DNA from: JAQVWU01 sp964628455 | GTDB lineage: Bacteria; Bacillota; Clostridia; Oscillospirales; CAG-272 | Assembly (NCBI GenBank): GCA_964628455.1 | Contig: CAZVPD010000100.1 | Location: 1 to 14,488, forward strand | Reading direction: 5' to 3' | Length of the DNA: 14,488 bases | Part shown: positions 8,163 to 14,327 of the stretch, piece after piece | Position numbering within the stretch: the stretch's first letter is position 1 | Layout: every line of letters begins with the position of its first letter | Program-made: the position numbers and the translations under genes | The notes under the pieces: model-generated | Database searches by the model: none | Told to the model about the DNA's origin: nothing | Seen by the model: the letters and a program-made list of their open reading frames with translations, nothing else

Positions 8163-9215
8163 TTACCTGCCGAGGATCCGCAGCGCGTTGTTGCGGAATA
8201 CGTCGGCTACATCGGCGGGTGTCAGTCCTTCCGCTGCCGCGGCTCGCCTGAAGGCGTCGATCTCCTCATACATGAAGAAGGTGATCGTTTCGGCGTCTAC
8301 TCCGGCTGCCTCGCGCATATTTTTGTCGCCCGTCAGGTCGCCGTACAGGCCTTCGGGGACGATGTTGACGTACCGGCCGTTTTCCGTTATGCGGCGGCAG
8401 CGCATGCGCAGAATCGGCATGTCGCTTCCGAACAGGATCCGCCGGGGTCCGACCGCGGCTATCAGCCTGCGGAATACGGTTTCGTTGCAGTTGGCCGCGA
8501 TGTCGAACATCATGTTTTTGGCGGGGCTCAGCGCCTCGAAAGCGTTGCCGACGTCTTCTTCGCAGTAAGCGCGCCCGACATGCGCCACGATCAGCCTGAG
8601 CGACGGATATTCGTTTTCGATGACCATGAGCTGTTCGAGGTTCACGGGGTCGCGCAGCCTCTTCGAACGCGGGATGTGCAGCATCAGGATGCCGCCGCGG
8701 CGGTCAAGCACCTCAAGCTGCCGGCGCGGCGCAAAATCGAATATCTCAATATCGTCGACCGCTTTATAGGCGGGGGCATAGTTCAGATAGACTTTCAGAC
8801 CCAGAAAACCGCCTTCGGCGAGCTGCCGCTCCGTCTCCTCCGCGCTCCACGAGGGATGTGCGAGCAGAAGGGACGGATAGCCGGTTTTCAGCGCGCATTC
8901 GCGGACGTAGGCGTTGCCCGCGGCGAGGTCGAGTTCCGGATTCGGGTCGGAGAACATCAGCGGGGTCACCCTTTTACCGGAGAACATCAGCCTGTAGGTT
9001 TCATCGAGGTCTTCGACGGAATTGTCCTTCGCCACAAGCGACGGCCAGCTCACCGAGCGTGACGGCGCGGCGGCGGGATCTTTTTTGATAAACCGGTCCA
9101 GCCATACATGCGTGTGTATATCGACAAATTCACCGGGTAGAAAATCCTTCAGCTTTTCATTGTAAAACGCTTTGTCGCGTTCCGTTATCTCAAATAATTC
9201 TTTTGATTCCTTCAT
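8163..9215 (-). CDS. Amidohydrolase (metal-dependent TIM-barrel hydrolase, amidohydrolase_2/COG2159-like)
   Basis: A 350-residue cytoplasmic enzyme with the ligand set of the amidohydrolase_2 branch: H34 and H36 (VDIHTHVW), H180 (LMLHIPRS), H212 (LIVAHVG) and D265 (LFGSDMP), in the order and spacing expected for one divalent metal. LGLKVYL at 139-145 is a typical barrel strand. The family includes lactonases, decarboxylases and amide hydrolases, so the reaction is open; in a sugar cluster with a Gfo/Idh dehydrogenase a sugar-lactone hydrolase is one reasonable guess. The ATG at 9213-9215 is preferred: GGGAG lies 7 nt upstream, and its A is the last base of the TGA of the preceding yjbQ gene (TGATG). 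An in-frame GTG one codon earlier is possible. A decayed copy of its last third lies at 4087-4523. Confidence 0.88.
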   Translation of the reverse strand: MKESKELFEITERDKAFYNEKLKDFLPGEFVDIHTHVWLDRFIKKDPAAAPSRSVSWPSLVAKDNSVEDLDETYRLMFSGKRVTPLMFSDPNPELDLAAGNAYVRECALKTGYPSLLLAHPSWSAEETERQLAEGGFLGLKVYLNYAPAYKAVDDIEIFDFAPRRQLEVLDRRGGILMLHIPRSKRLRDPVNLEQLMVIENEYPSLRLIVAHVGRAYCEEDVGNAFEALSPAKNMMFDIAANCNETVFRRLIAAVGPRRILFGSDMPILRMRCRRITENGRYVNIVPEGLYGDLTGDKNMREAAGVDAETITFFMYEEIDAFRRAAAAEGLTPADVADVFRNNALRILGR

Positions 9216-9712
9216 CACGGTTCTCCCATGACCATGACCTGCACCGTGCGGCTGCGCGCGCGGGTCTGGTCGAAATCGATAAAATAAATAAAACCGAAGT
9301 CCCCGAGGTCAAGCCTTCCGTCGATAAGCACCACTGTCTGGCTGCGGCCTATCACGGACGAGCGAAGGTGCGCGTCGGTATTGTGACAGCCGCGTTCGTT
9401 TTCTCCGTGCTCGTCCGCGAATTTCAGCGCCCTGGGGCCCGGATGCAGATACATCCCCTCGCTGCGCTGTGTCGGGATCATCCCCTCCATGACGTTCACG
9501 AGGTCCTGCTGCAGTGTCTCGAGTCCGGTCATGGACAGATCGAAAGCGCATTCCTGCGTGATCACCGAGCAGGTCGTATGGTGCGAATAAACGACGGCAA
9601 TGCCGTTTCGGATGCCCGAACGGGCGGCGATCTCCTTTGTCTGGGGCGTAACGTCGTGGAAGGTGCATATGTGATCCTTCGACTGCACTTTAAATTCTTC
9701 CCTGTAGATCAT
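9215..9712 (-). CDS. yjbQ: YjbQ/UPF0047 family protein (first of two paralogs)
   Basis: A 165-residue protein covering the whole YjbQ fold. The family signature HHTT (44-47) followed by Glu54 (SHHTTCSVITQE), His90 in LHPGP, and NTDAHLRSSVIGRS with His115 are present, then the LGDFGFIYFIDFD segment and a closing strand TVQVMVMG. The clustered His/Glu residues are the presumed ligand or metal site. Members have been annotated as a secondary thiamine-phosphate synthase, but true cellular roles are largely unproven. The ATG at 9710-9712 overlaps the TGA of the upstream TIM-like gene by 4 nt (ATGA) with AGGAG 9 nt before it, and its own stop overlaps the amidohydrolase start by one base, so three proteins are made by coupled translation. 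The related protein at 10453-11073 is longer. Its link to sugar degradation is inferred from context only. Confidence 0.88.
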   Translation of the reverse strand: MIYREEFKVQSKDHICTFHDVTPQTKEIAARSGIRNGIAVVYSHHTTCSVITQECAFDLSMTGLETLQQDLVNVMEGMIPTQRSEGMYLHPGPRALKFADEHGENERGCHNTDAHLRSSVIGRSQTVVLIDGRLDLGDFGFIYFIDFDQTRARSRTVQVMVMGEP

Positions 9713-10431
9713 GGCTCGCTTCTCCTGTTCCTCTTTTTCAGATCGTCGGCGGCGCGGCGGGTGGCGGCGATCATTTCGTCGATCATGGCGATCGGGTCGG
9801 CGGCCTTCATGATACCGGACGCCGCTCCCGCAGCCTCCGAGCCGGCCATGATAAAATCGTAGACCTGCCGGCCGTTTGTTATCCCCGCGGCCTGTTCGAC
9901 CAGAATGTCCGGATAAACGGATTTGATCGCCTCGATCGACTGCCTGACGAAGGACATATCGCTTACCCCGCCGTCCGTACCGCCGATCAGCCCGCTCGGT
10001 TCGGGATTGATGATGTCGGGATGGAGCTGCGCGATCGCCTTAGCCTCCGCGACGGTGTCGGCGCAGGCGAACACAAGCATGTCAAGCTCGCGCGCGCGGT
10101 CGATGGTCGCCCTGATCGCCGGCAGAGACATAGGCTTCTCGCAGTGGTTGACGACCACGCCCGCGGCGCCCGCCGCCCGGATGCCCTCGGGGAGAATGTC
10201 GGCCATTCCGCGTCCCGGCCGCAGCGTGTCCATATAGGGCGCGAGGATGATCAGGCGCTTCGTGTTTTCCGCAATGCGGCGTATCTCGACAACAGGCGTT
10301 ATAAACAGCACGTCAATGTCGTATTTTTCGGCCGCGGCGTCCGCCGCAAGGGCATATTCCAATACTTTGTCGCCGTAAATATAGTTTTTCGTGCCGATTT
10401 CGAAATAAGGGGTGCGTATTCTGGCTTTCAT
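9709..10431 (-). CDS. Triosephosphate-isomerase-like protein (archaeal-type short TIM)
   Basis: A 240-residue protein (counted from ATG) that follows the short, archaeal-like TIM pattern rather than the ~250-residue bacterial TpiA. Lys15 (IGTKNY) sits at the substrate lysine position, His96 (VVNHCEKP) at the electrophilic histidine, and Glu144 (INPEPSGLIGG) at the catalytic base, followed by a phosphate-binding-like loop GGTDGGVSD and the AAGITNG segment and GAASGIMKA near the end. All three catalytic positions are kept, so it is probably an active isomerase. In sugar operons TIM paralogs can act on other small sugar phosphates, such as erythrulose phosphates, so the substrate is open. The start is uncertain: ATG at 10429-10431 has GGAG 13 nt upstream, while TTG at 10438-10440 has it 4 nt upstream. 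It begins just after one yjbQ gene and overlaps the next by 4 nt. Confidence 0.85.
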   Translation of the reverse strand: MKARIRTPYFEIGTKNYIYGDKVLEYALAADAAAEKYDIDVLFITPVVEIRRIAENTKRLIILAPYMDTLRPGRGMADILPEGIRAAGAAGVVVNHCEKPMSLPAIRATIDRARELDMLVFACADTVAEAKAIAQLHPDIINPEPSGLIGGTDGGVSDMSFVRQSIEAIKSVYPDILVEQAAGITNGRQVYDFIMAGSEAAGAASGIMKAADPIAMIDEMIAATRRAADDLKKRNRRSEP

Positions 10432-10452
10432 ACGTTTCAATGCGCTCCGTTT

Positions 10453-11073
10453 TTATCTCTGCTGCTGCAGAACAAACTGCGGAAGGCAGGCTTTTTCTTC
10501 TTCGGTGTATTTACGCAGGGTGTTGATGACCTCGCCGTTGTTCCATTTGCGGTCCCCCACATCTTCGGCCGTCCCCATCACCGTGATGTTGAGCTGTCTG
10601 CGGCGTGCGCGCACATGGTCCCAGTCGATAAAATAGACGTGTGCGAATTCACCGCCGTCCAGCACGCCGTCCTTGACGGTCATTGTCTCGCTGCGGCCGA
10701 AGAAAGCGCTGCGGAGATGGCCGTCCGTGTTCATACTCGTAAAGTCGCCCGGTTCATTGACGTAACGTCCGAACTGCGCGTGGACCGGTCCCGGGTGACG
10801 GTACTGATGCTCCTCTGCGAAGTCGGGAATCATCTTCCGCATGATATCCAGCAGGTCATGCTGCAGATACTCCAGGTCGAACGAATCCAGGTCGTGGGAA
10901 CATTCCTGTATCATCACGCAGCAGGTCGTATGATGCGAGGCGATCGTGCAGGTCCCGTTTCGGATGCCGGACGCGGCCACAACCTCCAAAACTTCTTTCG
11001 ATACATCATGAAAAGTGGGTATCCATCCCCTTGACTGAAGTTCCAGTTCCTTCTGATAAACTTTGAATTCCAT
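10453..11073 (-). CDS. yjbQ: YjbQ/UPF0047 family protein with C-terminal extension (second paralog)
   Basis: A 206-residue paralog of the protein at 9215-9712. The core keeps HHTT (47-50), Glu57 (CVMIQE), His93 in RHPGP, His119 in NTDGHLRSAFFGRS and the closing strand LNITVMG. About 39 extra residues after position 167 (polar, with Trp177 and a likely helix NTLRKYTEEEKACLPQFVLQ) are absent from the shorter paralog. It is the first gene of the leftward cluster: the ATG at 11071-11073 has a perfect GGAGG 5 nt upstream and lies only about 20-25 nt from the expected transcription start of a strong promoter. Strong expression signals on a YjbQ gene suggest it matters for the pathway rather than being a passenger. 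The reaction is unknown; a partner role with its shorter paralog, for instance a mixed oligomer, is speculation. Confidence 0.87.
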   Translation of the reverse strand: MEFKVYQKELELQSRGWIPTFHDVSKEVLEVVAASGIRNGTCTIASHHTTCCVMIQECSHDLDSFDLEYLQHDLLDIMRKMIPDFAEEHQYRHPGPVHAQFGRYVNEPGDFTSMNTDGHLRSAFFGRSETMTVKDGVLDGGEFAHVYFIDWDHVRARRRQLNITVMGTAEDVGDRKWNNGEVINTLRKYTEEEKACLPQFVLQQQR

Positions 11074-11102
11074 ATAAACCTCCGGATTTTTTATTTTAAG
11101 AC

Positions 11103-11131
11103 ATTATAGCACAGTAATTCCGAAAAATCAA
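11103..11131 (-). promoter_or_regulatory. Sigma-A promoter of the leftward sugar cluster
   Basis: On the minus strand, TTGATT (11126-11131) is followed after 17 nt by TATAAT (11103-11108), with a TG in the extended -10 position. The predicted start point lies at about 11096-11097, giving a leader of roughly 25 nt before the first yjbQ gene with its GGAGG site. Confidence 0.78.
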
Positions 11132-11162
11132 TCTTATTTATCAATTATTATATTTTTATTTA

Positions 11163-11192
11163 TTATCGGCCTTTATCGGGTCTTATCGCGCG
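11163..11192 (+). promoter_or_regulatory. Three direct repeats at exact 10-bp period (candidate DeoR operator, set 1)
   Basis: TTATCG occurs at 11163, 11173 and 11183: units TTATCGGCCT, TTATCGGGTC and TTATCGCGCG. Helical-period direct repeats near a DeoR-type gene are typical of operators for this family. The set lies about 31 bp upstream of the -35 box of the leftward promoter. Assignment to the adjacent regulator is inference. Confidence 0.55.
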
Positions 11193-11277
11193 TAAAAAGG
11201 CTATATAATAAATATTATTTACTTTTTCAACATAAAGCAAAACCGGAACGGCTTTCCGTCGTGCCGGAGAGTAAGAA

Positions 11278-11299
11278 ATATCGGGTATGACCGGGTATT
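11278..11299 (+). promoter_or_regulatory. Two direct repeats at 10-bp period (candidate DeoR operator, set 2)
   Basis: CGGGTAT occurs at 11282-11288 and again at 11292-11298. The first unit, ATATCGGGTA starting at 11278, matches the TTATCGGGTC unit of the first set in eight of ten positions. The set lies about 35 bp upstream of the -35 box of the rightward promoter, a mirror arrangement to set 1. Confidence 0.5.
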
Positions 11300-11333
11300 T
11301 AAAAGAAAATAAGTTGTTTTGGCAAAAAAAGTA

Positions 11334-11362
11334 TTGCACTATTCCGGAATATATGATATAGT
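11334..11362 (+). promoter_or_regulatory. Sigma-A promoter of the DeoR-family regulator gene
   Basis: TTGCAC (11334-11339) and TATAGT (11357-11362) are 17 nt apart, with TG at 11354-11355 forming an extended -10. The perfect 10-bp palindrome ATTCCGGAAT (11341-11350) lies in the spacer, a position where a bound protein would block RNA polymerase; the spacer of the leftward promoter carries the related ATTCCGAAAA at 11117-11126. Confidence 0.72.
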
Positions 11363-11448
11363 AAATAAGTGAACAGAAAGTATTATTTATTATTTAACAT
11401 TTTTACGGAAACGGTCCGGACAAAAATACGGGAGGACAGGTGCGCTGC

Positions 11449-12225
11449 ATGTCGGATGAAAAGCTGAAAATCGACATCAGGAGAAATAAAATAATCAGGC
11501 AGCTCGATCAGGACGGAGAAGTATACGCGGCGGAACTGGCGGACACACTCGGTACCAGCGTGATCACGATAAGAAGCGACCTTGACGCGCTGGAGCGGGA
11601 CGGTTATCTGGAACGGGTCCGCGGAGGCGCGGTTCAGACGACGCTGAACTGCTTCAACCGTGATTTTTTACAAAAGAAGCAGCAGAATGCCGACGCGAAG
11701 AAAAGGATAGCAAAAGAAGTTGTCCGTTTTATTCACGACGGGGACAGCATCATGATCAATTCGGGAACAACCTCCTATTTTACGGCTCTGGAATTAAAGA
11801 AGCATAATGACCTCAGGATCGTAACGAACTCCATGACCGTGGCGATCGAGCTGAGCGAGGTGCCGGGTTTCCATGTCATCCTTTTGGGGGGCGAGATCAA
11901 TCTGCGCGGTTCGTTCACCTACGGAGGCGACATAGCGGCGCACCTGAAAAGTTTCAGCGCGGATAAAGCCATCCTGTCGGTCGACGGCATATGCCTTGAC
12001 AGCGGCATAAGCACGCTGCACGTTGAGGAGGTATTAACGGAACGGATCATGTTTGAGCGGGCGAAGGAGAGAATGATCATAGCGGACAGCAGCAAGCTCG
12101 GAAAAGCAGGCTTCATGCATGTATGCGGCATCGGGGAAATGCACCGCCTGATCACGGACAGCGGAGCGGACCCCGGCTTTGTCCGAAGCGTCAGGTCCCT
12201 CGGAGTCAGAGTGACCACGGCATAA
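11449..12225 (+). CDS. DeoR-family transcriptional regulator
   Basis: A 258-residue cytoplasmic regulator. Residues 8-62 form the DeoR winged helix-turn-helix (GEVYAAELADTLGTSVITIRSDLDALERDGYLERVRGGA). From about 75 on, the DeoRC sensor domain shows its usual landmarks: INSGTTSYFTALEL (103-116), VTNSMTVAIEL (125-135), LLGGEI (145-150), DKAILSVDGI (172-181), STLHVEEVLTERIM (188-201) and IIADSSKLGKAGF (210-222). Such domains usually bind a phosphorylated sugar made by the controlled pathway. Start choice: ATG at 11449 has AGGTG 6 nt upstream, while GTG at 11440 has GGAGG 4 nt upstream; either adds or drops only MRC. It is divergent from the sugar cluster and most likely represses it and itself. 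A strong terminator follows about 105 nt after its stop. Confidence 0.92.
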   Translation: MSDEKLKIDIRRNKIIRQLDQDGEVYAAELADTLGTSVITIRSDLDALERDGYLERVRGGAVQTTLNCFNRDFLQKKQQNADAKKRIAKEVVRFIHDGDSIMINSGTTSYFTALELKKHNDLRIVTNSMTVAIELSEVPGFHVILLGGEINLRGSFTYGGDIAAHLKSFSADKAILSVDGICLDSGISTLHVEEVLTERIMFERAKERMIIADSSKLGKAGFMHVCGIGEMHRLITDSGADPGFVRSVRSLGVRVTTA

Positions 12226-12329
12226 ATAGCCCGGGGCAGACGCGGAACCCGAATGCACGGACAGAAGCTTTCACCTCAAGGAACCGAAAAAAAGCGCGAT
12301 CTTACCTTCAATCGAATCATTGAAATGTT

Positions 12330-12355
12330 AAAAGCGTCCGGACGGACGCTTTTTT
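12330..12355 (+). terminator. Rho-independent terminator after the DeoR-family gene
   Basis: The stem AAAAGCGTCC (12330-12339) pairs fully with GGACGCTTTT (12344-12353) around the loop GGAC, followed by further T residues to 12355. On the minus strand the hairpin ends in TTTT, so it may also stop the converging transporter transcript from 12405. Confidence 0.88.
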
Positions 12356-12377
12356 CGCCGGCACCGGCGGAAACCGC

Positions 12378-12398
12378 AGCGGCGGTTATATCGCCGCT
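12378..12398. repeat. Inverted repeat just beyond the transporter stop codon
   Basis: AGCGGCG (12378-12384) pairs with CGCCGCT (12392-12398) around a 7-nt AT-rich loop. It lies 6 nt past the end of the leftward transporter gene but lacks a T-run on that strand, so it is at best a weak terminator or a 3'-end stabilising hairpin. The rest of the 12226-12404 gap contains only this and the terminator. Confidence 0.45.
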
Positions 12399-12404
12399 TT
12401 ATTC

Positions 12405-13451
12405 TCAATGGGCATGGTTGTGGTGCATATCGGGCGTATGTCTGTGCTCGTGTCTTTTTTGTTCATGCCTATGCATGTGGCTGTGCTCCGTTACAGGATA
12501 GCCGTGAGTATGGTCATGGTGTCCGTCCGTATGAACGTGGCGGTGTTCATGCTCAAACGCTTCATGAATATGCATATGCTTATGTCTTTCGACAGCGGCA
12601 AAATACGCGCCAAAGACCATGATCACCAGAGCGGCAATAAAGGACGCCGTTATCGGCTGACGGAAGACAATAAAGGACAGCCCGACACCGATAAACGGCG
12701 CAGCGGCATAATATGCGCTTGTCCGTGCCGCACCCAGCTCTCTCTGAGCCAGAATATAAAAATATATACTCAGCCCGTAGGCAAAGAATCCGAGCAATAA
12801 TGCAAAAACGATATAAACGGGATCCAATGAATACGCATTCGTTGCAAATGCAATGAGCAGCGCTCCGCCCCCGGATCCGAAACCCTTTACAGCCACGATC
12901 TGCAGCGGATCCTTAAGGGACAGCATGCGGGTGAAGTTATTCTCAAAACCCCAGCAGATGCAGGCGGTGATCACTAAAAAAGAACCGGAAGAAAACGAAA
13001 GACTGTTTATCTCATCAAAAGACAATATTATGCCGGATAATGTGATCAGCGTTACCGCGGTCCACATACGGCTTCCGACCGTTTCTTTAAATATGAGTAA
13101 AGCGATGAGTGATGTGGCAACAATTTCAAAATTGTTCAGCAGAGAAACATTTGCCGCATTTGTCATCGACAGCCCGAACATCAAAGCGGCCGGCGCGGCG
13201 ATATCCAAAACAATCATGCCGAGGATATAAGGCATTTCTTTTTTTGTTATCCGGGCTTCTTTTTGTTCGGGTTCCCTTTTGTTTCCGGACAAATGAATGA
13301 TCACCGCTCCCAGCCCGGCGCCCAGGTAAAGCAAGGCTGTCAAAAATACGGGCGGCAGCTCAGCCAGAAGCAATTTGGAAACAGGAGTGCTTACGCCATA
13401 GAACACTGCCGCCAGGACAGCCGGCAAAACCGGCAATTTAAATTTTTTCAA
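12405..13451 (-). CDS. EamA/DMT-family membrane transporter with histidine-rich C-terminal tail
   Basis: A 348-residue inner-membrane protein. Residues 8-288 give about ten hydrophobic segments in two EamA repeats (first ending near 145, second 155-287), with the typical signature N..LL.NFE...T.LIALLIFKE (101-123) and the matching YYAAAPFIGV...F.V.RQPI in the second half. From residue 290 on the last 59 residues contain 23 histidines, mainly as HxH pairs with Glu/Asp, a likely metal-binding cytoplasmic or external tail. EamA proteins move small metabolites by drug/metabolite transport; the substrate here is unknown, and the tail suggests metal export, metal sensing or metal buffering. The start is TTG at 13449-13451 with GGGAG 6 nt upstream; no ATG is available before the first membrane segment. 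It is monocistronic and converges on the DeoR gene. Confidence 0.87.
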   Translation of the reverse strand: MKKFKLPVLPAVLAAVFYGVSTPVSKLLLAELPPVFLTALLYLGAGLGAVIIHLSGNKREPEQKEARITKKEMPYILGMIVLDIAAPAALMFGLSMTNAANVSLLNNFEIVATSLIALLIFKETVGSRMWTAVTLITLSGIILSFDEINSLSFSSGSFLVITACICWGFENNFTRMLSLKDPLQIVAVKGFGSGGGALLIAFATNAYSLDPVYIVFALLLGFFAYGLSIYFYILAQRELGAARTSAYYAAAPFIGVGLSFIVFRQPITASFIAALVIMVFGAYFAAVERHKHMHIHEAFEHEHRHVHTDGHHDHTHGYPVTEHSHMHRHEQKRHEHRHTPDMHHNHAH

Positions 13452-13463
13452 AACACACTCCCG

Positions 13464-13486
13464 ATTCGGATTTCCGAACTCCGAAT
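13464..13486. promoter_or_regulatory. Inverted repeat directly upstream of the transporter ribosome site
   Basis: ATTCGGA (13464-13470) pairs with TCCGAAT (13480-13486). Read on the minus strand it gives TTCGGA twice in tandem followed by TCCGAA, ending two nt before GGGAG. It could be a repressor operator or a leader hairpin that limits access to the ribosome site. A second perfect inverted repeat, ACCGG-TAT-CCGGT, lies at 13523-13535. Confidence 0.5.
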
Positions 13487-13630
13487 GAATGTTTTTTGTT
13501 TATTCAACACTTAATAACCCGCACCGGTATCCGGTCTCTGTAAACCCTGTCTGACAGCCATGAACAGGAACACGGAAGCATTGTTTTCGGCTGCGAAAAT
13601 TCTTTCTCCGGAATCAGGATGTCCTCACGC

Positions 13631-14188
13631 TCAGATCCTTGTCCGGGCGTATTGATCCGTTTCATGTTCAAGCAATTTCATAATCGTCAGTTCGTCCGCG
13701 GCGTCGGTCAGAGCGTTGTGCAGCTCACAGTATCCGCTTTCCCCGCTCAGCATCCTGTATACGCTCTCCACGCCGTAGCCGCGCTTCAGTCTGCCGGTAC
13801 GGCAGCATTCGGCGCACTTCGGTATTTTGGGATTGTGCTGCCTGTATGCCGCCATTTTCATAATATCATACCAGGCGAGATCCCGTAATTCCGGCAGATG
13901 GCGGTGGTCAAACGAGGCGTTGTATGCAAACACGGCCGTTGTGCCGTGATCCGAGAGGAATCGCTTCAATTCGGCCATTGCCCTTTCCCGCGGACACTCA
14001 AGGTCGGGCTTGATGCCGCCGGCATACAGGGCGCTTGTGTACATTCCGCCGTGATCACGGTACGGCGTGAGTATGTAATATCGTCTGTCGGCCGGTTCGA
14101 AGGTCACGCCATCGGCTATGACGACTCCGACGGACATAACCTCATCACCCCAGGTAGTCTCCGTGTCAATGACGGCGAATCGATCCAT
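13631..14188 (-). CDS. DEDDh 3'-5' exonuclease (DnaQ/RNase T type)
   Basis: A 185-residue single-domain nuclease with all three exonuclease motifs: Exo I FAVIDTETTW with Asp8 and Glu10, Exo II FAYNASFDHRHL with Asp94, and Exo III HNALTDAADEL with His157 and Asp162 (H-x4-D, the DEDDh subtype). These residues bind two metal ions and cleave nucleotides from 3' ends of DNA or RNA. The lone domain without polymerase or helicase parts fits stand-alone DnaQ-like or oligoribonuclease-type trimming enzymes; the exact substrate cannot be told. The ATG at 14186-14188 is used because GGGGG lies 7 nt upstream and the Exo I motif starts at residue 4; a longer frame to 14257 would add 23 basic, poorly conserved-looking residues. 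It is apart from its neighbours (179 nt to the transporter gene) and probably transcribed alone. Confidence 0.88.
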   Translation of the reverse strand: MDRFAVIDTETTWGDEVMSVGVVIADGVTFEPADRRYYILTPYRDHGGMYTSALYAGGIKPDLECPRERAMAELKRFLSDHGTTAVFAYNASFDHRHLPELRDLAWYDIMKMAAYRQHNPKIPKCAECCRTGRLKRGYGVESVYRMLSGESGYCELHNALTDAADELTIMKLLEHETDQYARTRI

Positions 14189-14250
14189 TGTTTTTCCCCC
14201 GGCTCCTGCTTCATCGGAAAGCAGCCGCCGGCCTTTCTTTTTTCTTCCGT

Positions 14251-14269
14251 AAAACAAACGGTTTGTTTT
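14251..14269. promoter_or_regulatory. Perfect 19-bp palindrome upstream of the exonuclease gene
   Basis: AAAACAAAC (14251-14259), a central G, and GTTTGTTTT (14261-14269) form a perfect inverted repeat 63 nt before the exonuclease start. The AAACAAAC/GTTTGTTT form resembles operators of TetR-type repressors (inference). A T-run follows on the plus strand, so a weak terminator is the alternative, but the stem is almost all A-T. Confidence 0.5.
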
Positions 14270-14327
14270 TTCCGCAAAGATATCAATCAGAAATAATGTA
14301 CCTGGATACGGCTTTCTTCATCACTGC

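Larger units (their letters stand above)
11074..11448. other. Divergent intergenic control region
   Basis: This 375-nt AT-rich region separates the leftward cluster from the rightward regulator. It holds the two promoters, two sets of 10-bp-spaced repeats and the palindrome described separately. Between the repeat sets (about 11195-11270) there is a further AT-rich block and a weak ACGG-CTTT-CCGT stem-loop around 11248-11259. No protein-coding frame worth reporting is visible. Confidence 0.8.

Noticed and set aside
9215..9712. Assigning YjbQ as a thiamine biosynthesis enzyme
   Set aside because: The only support is a promiscuous activity known for the family; no other thiamine gene or riboswitch is in the window.
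10021..11034. A 337-residue open frame on the plus strand
   Set aside because: It crosses antisense over both the TIM-like and yjbQ genes, which have clear family signatures and coupled starts.
11200..11225. TATAAT-like word as an extra rightward promoter
   Set aside because: No acceptable -35 box at 16-18 nt; a far better promoter lies at 11334-11362.
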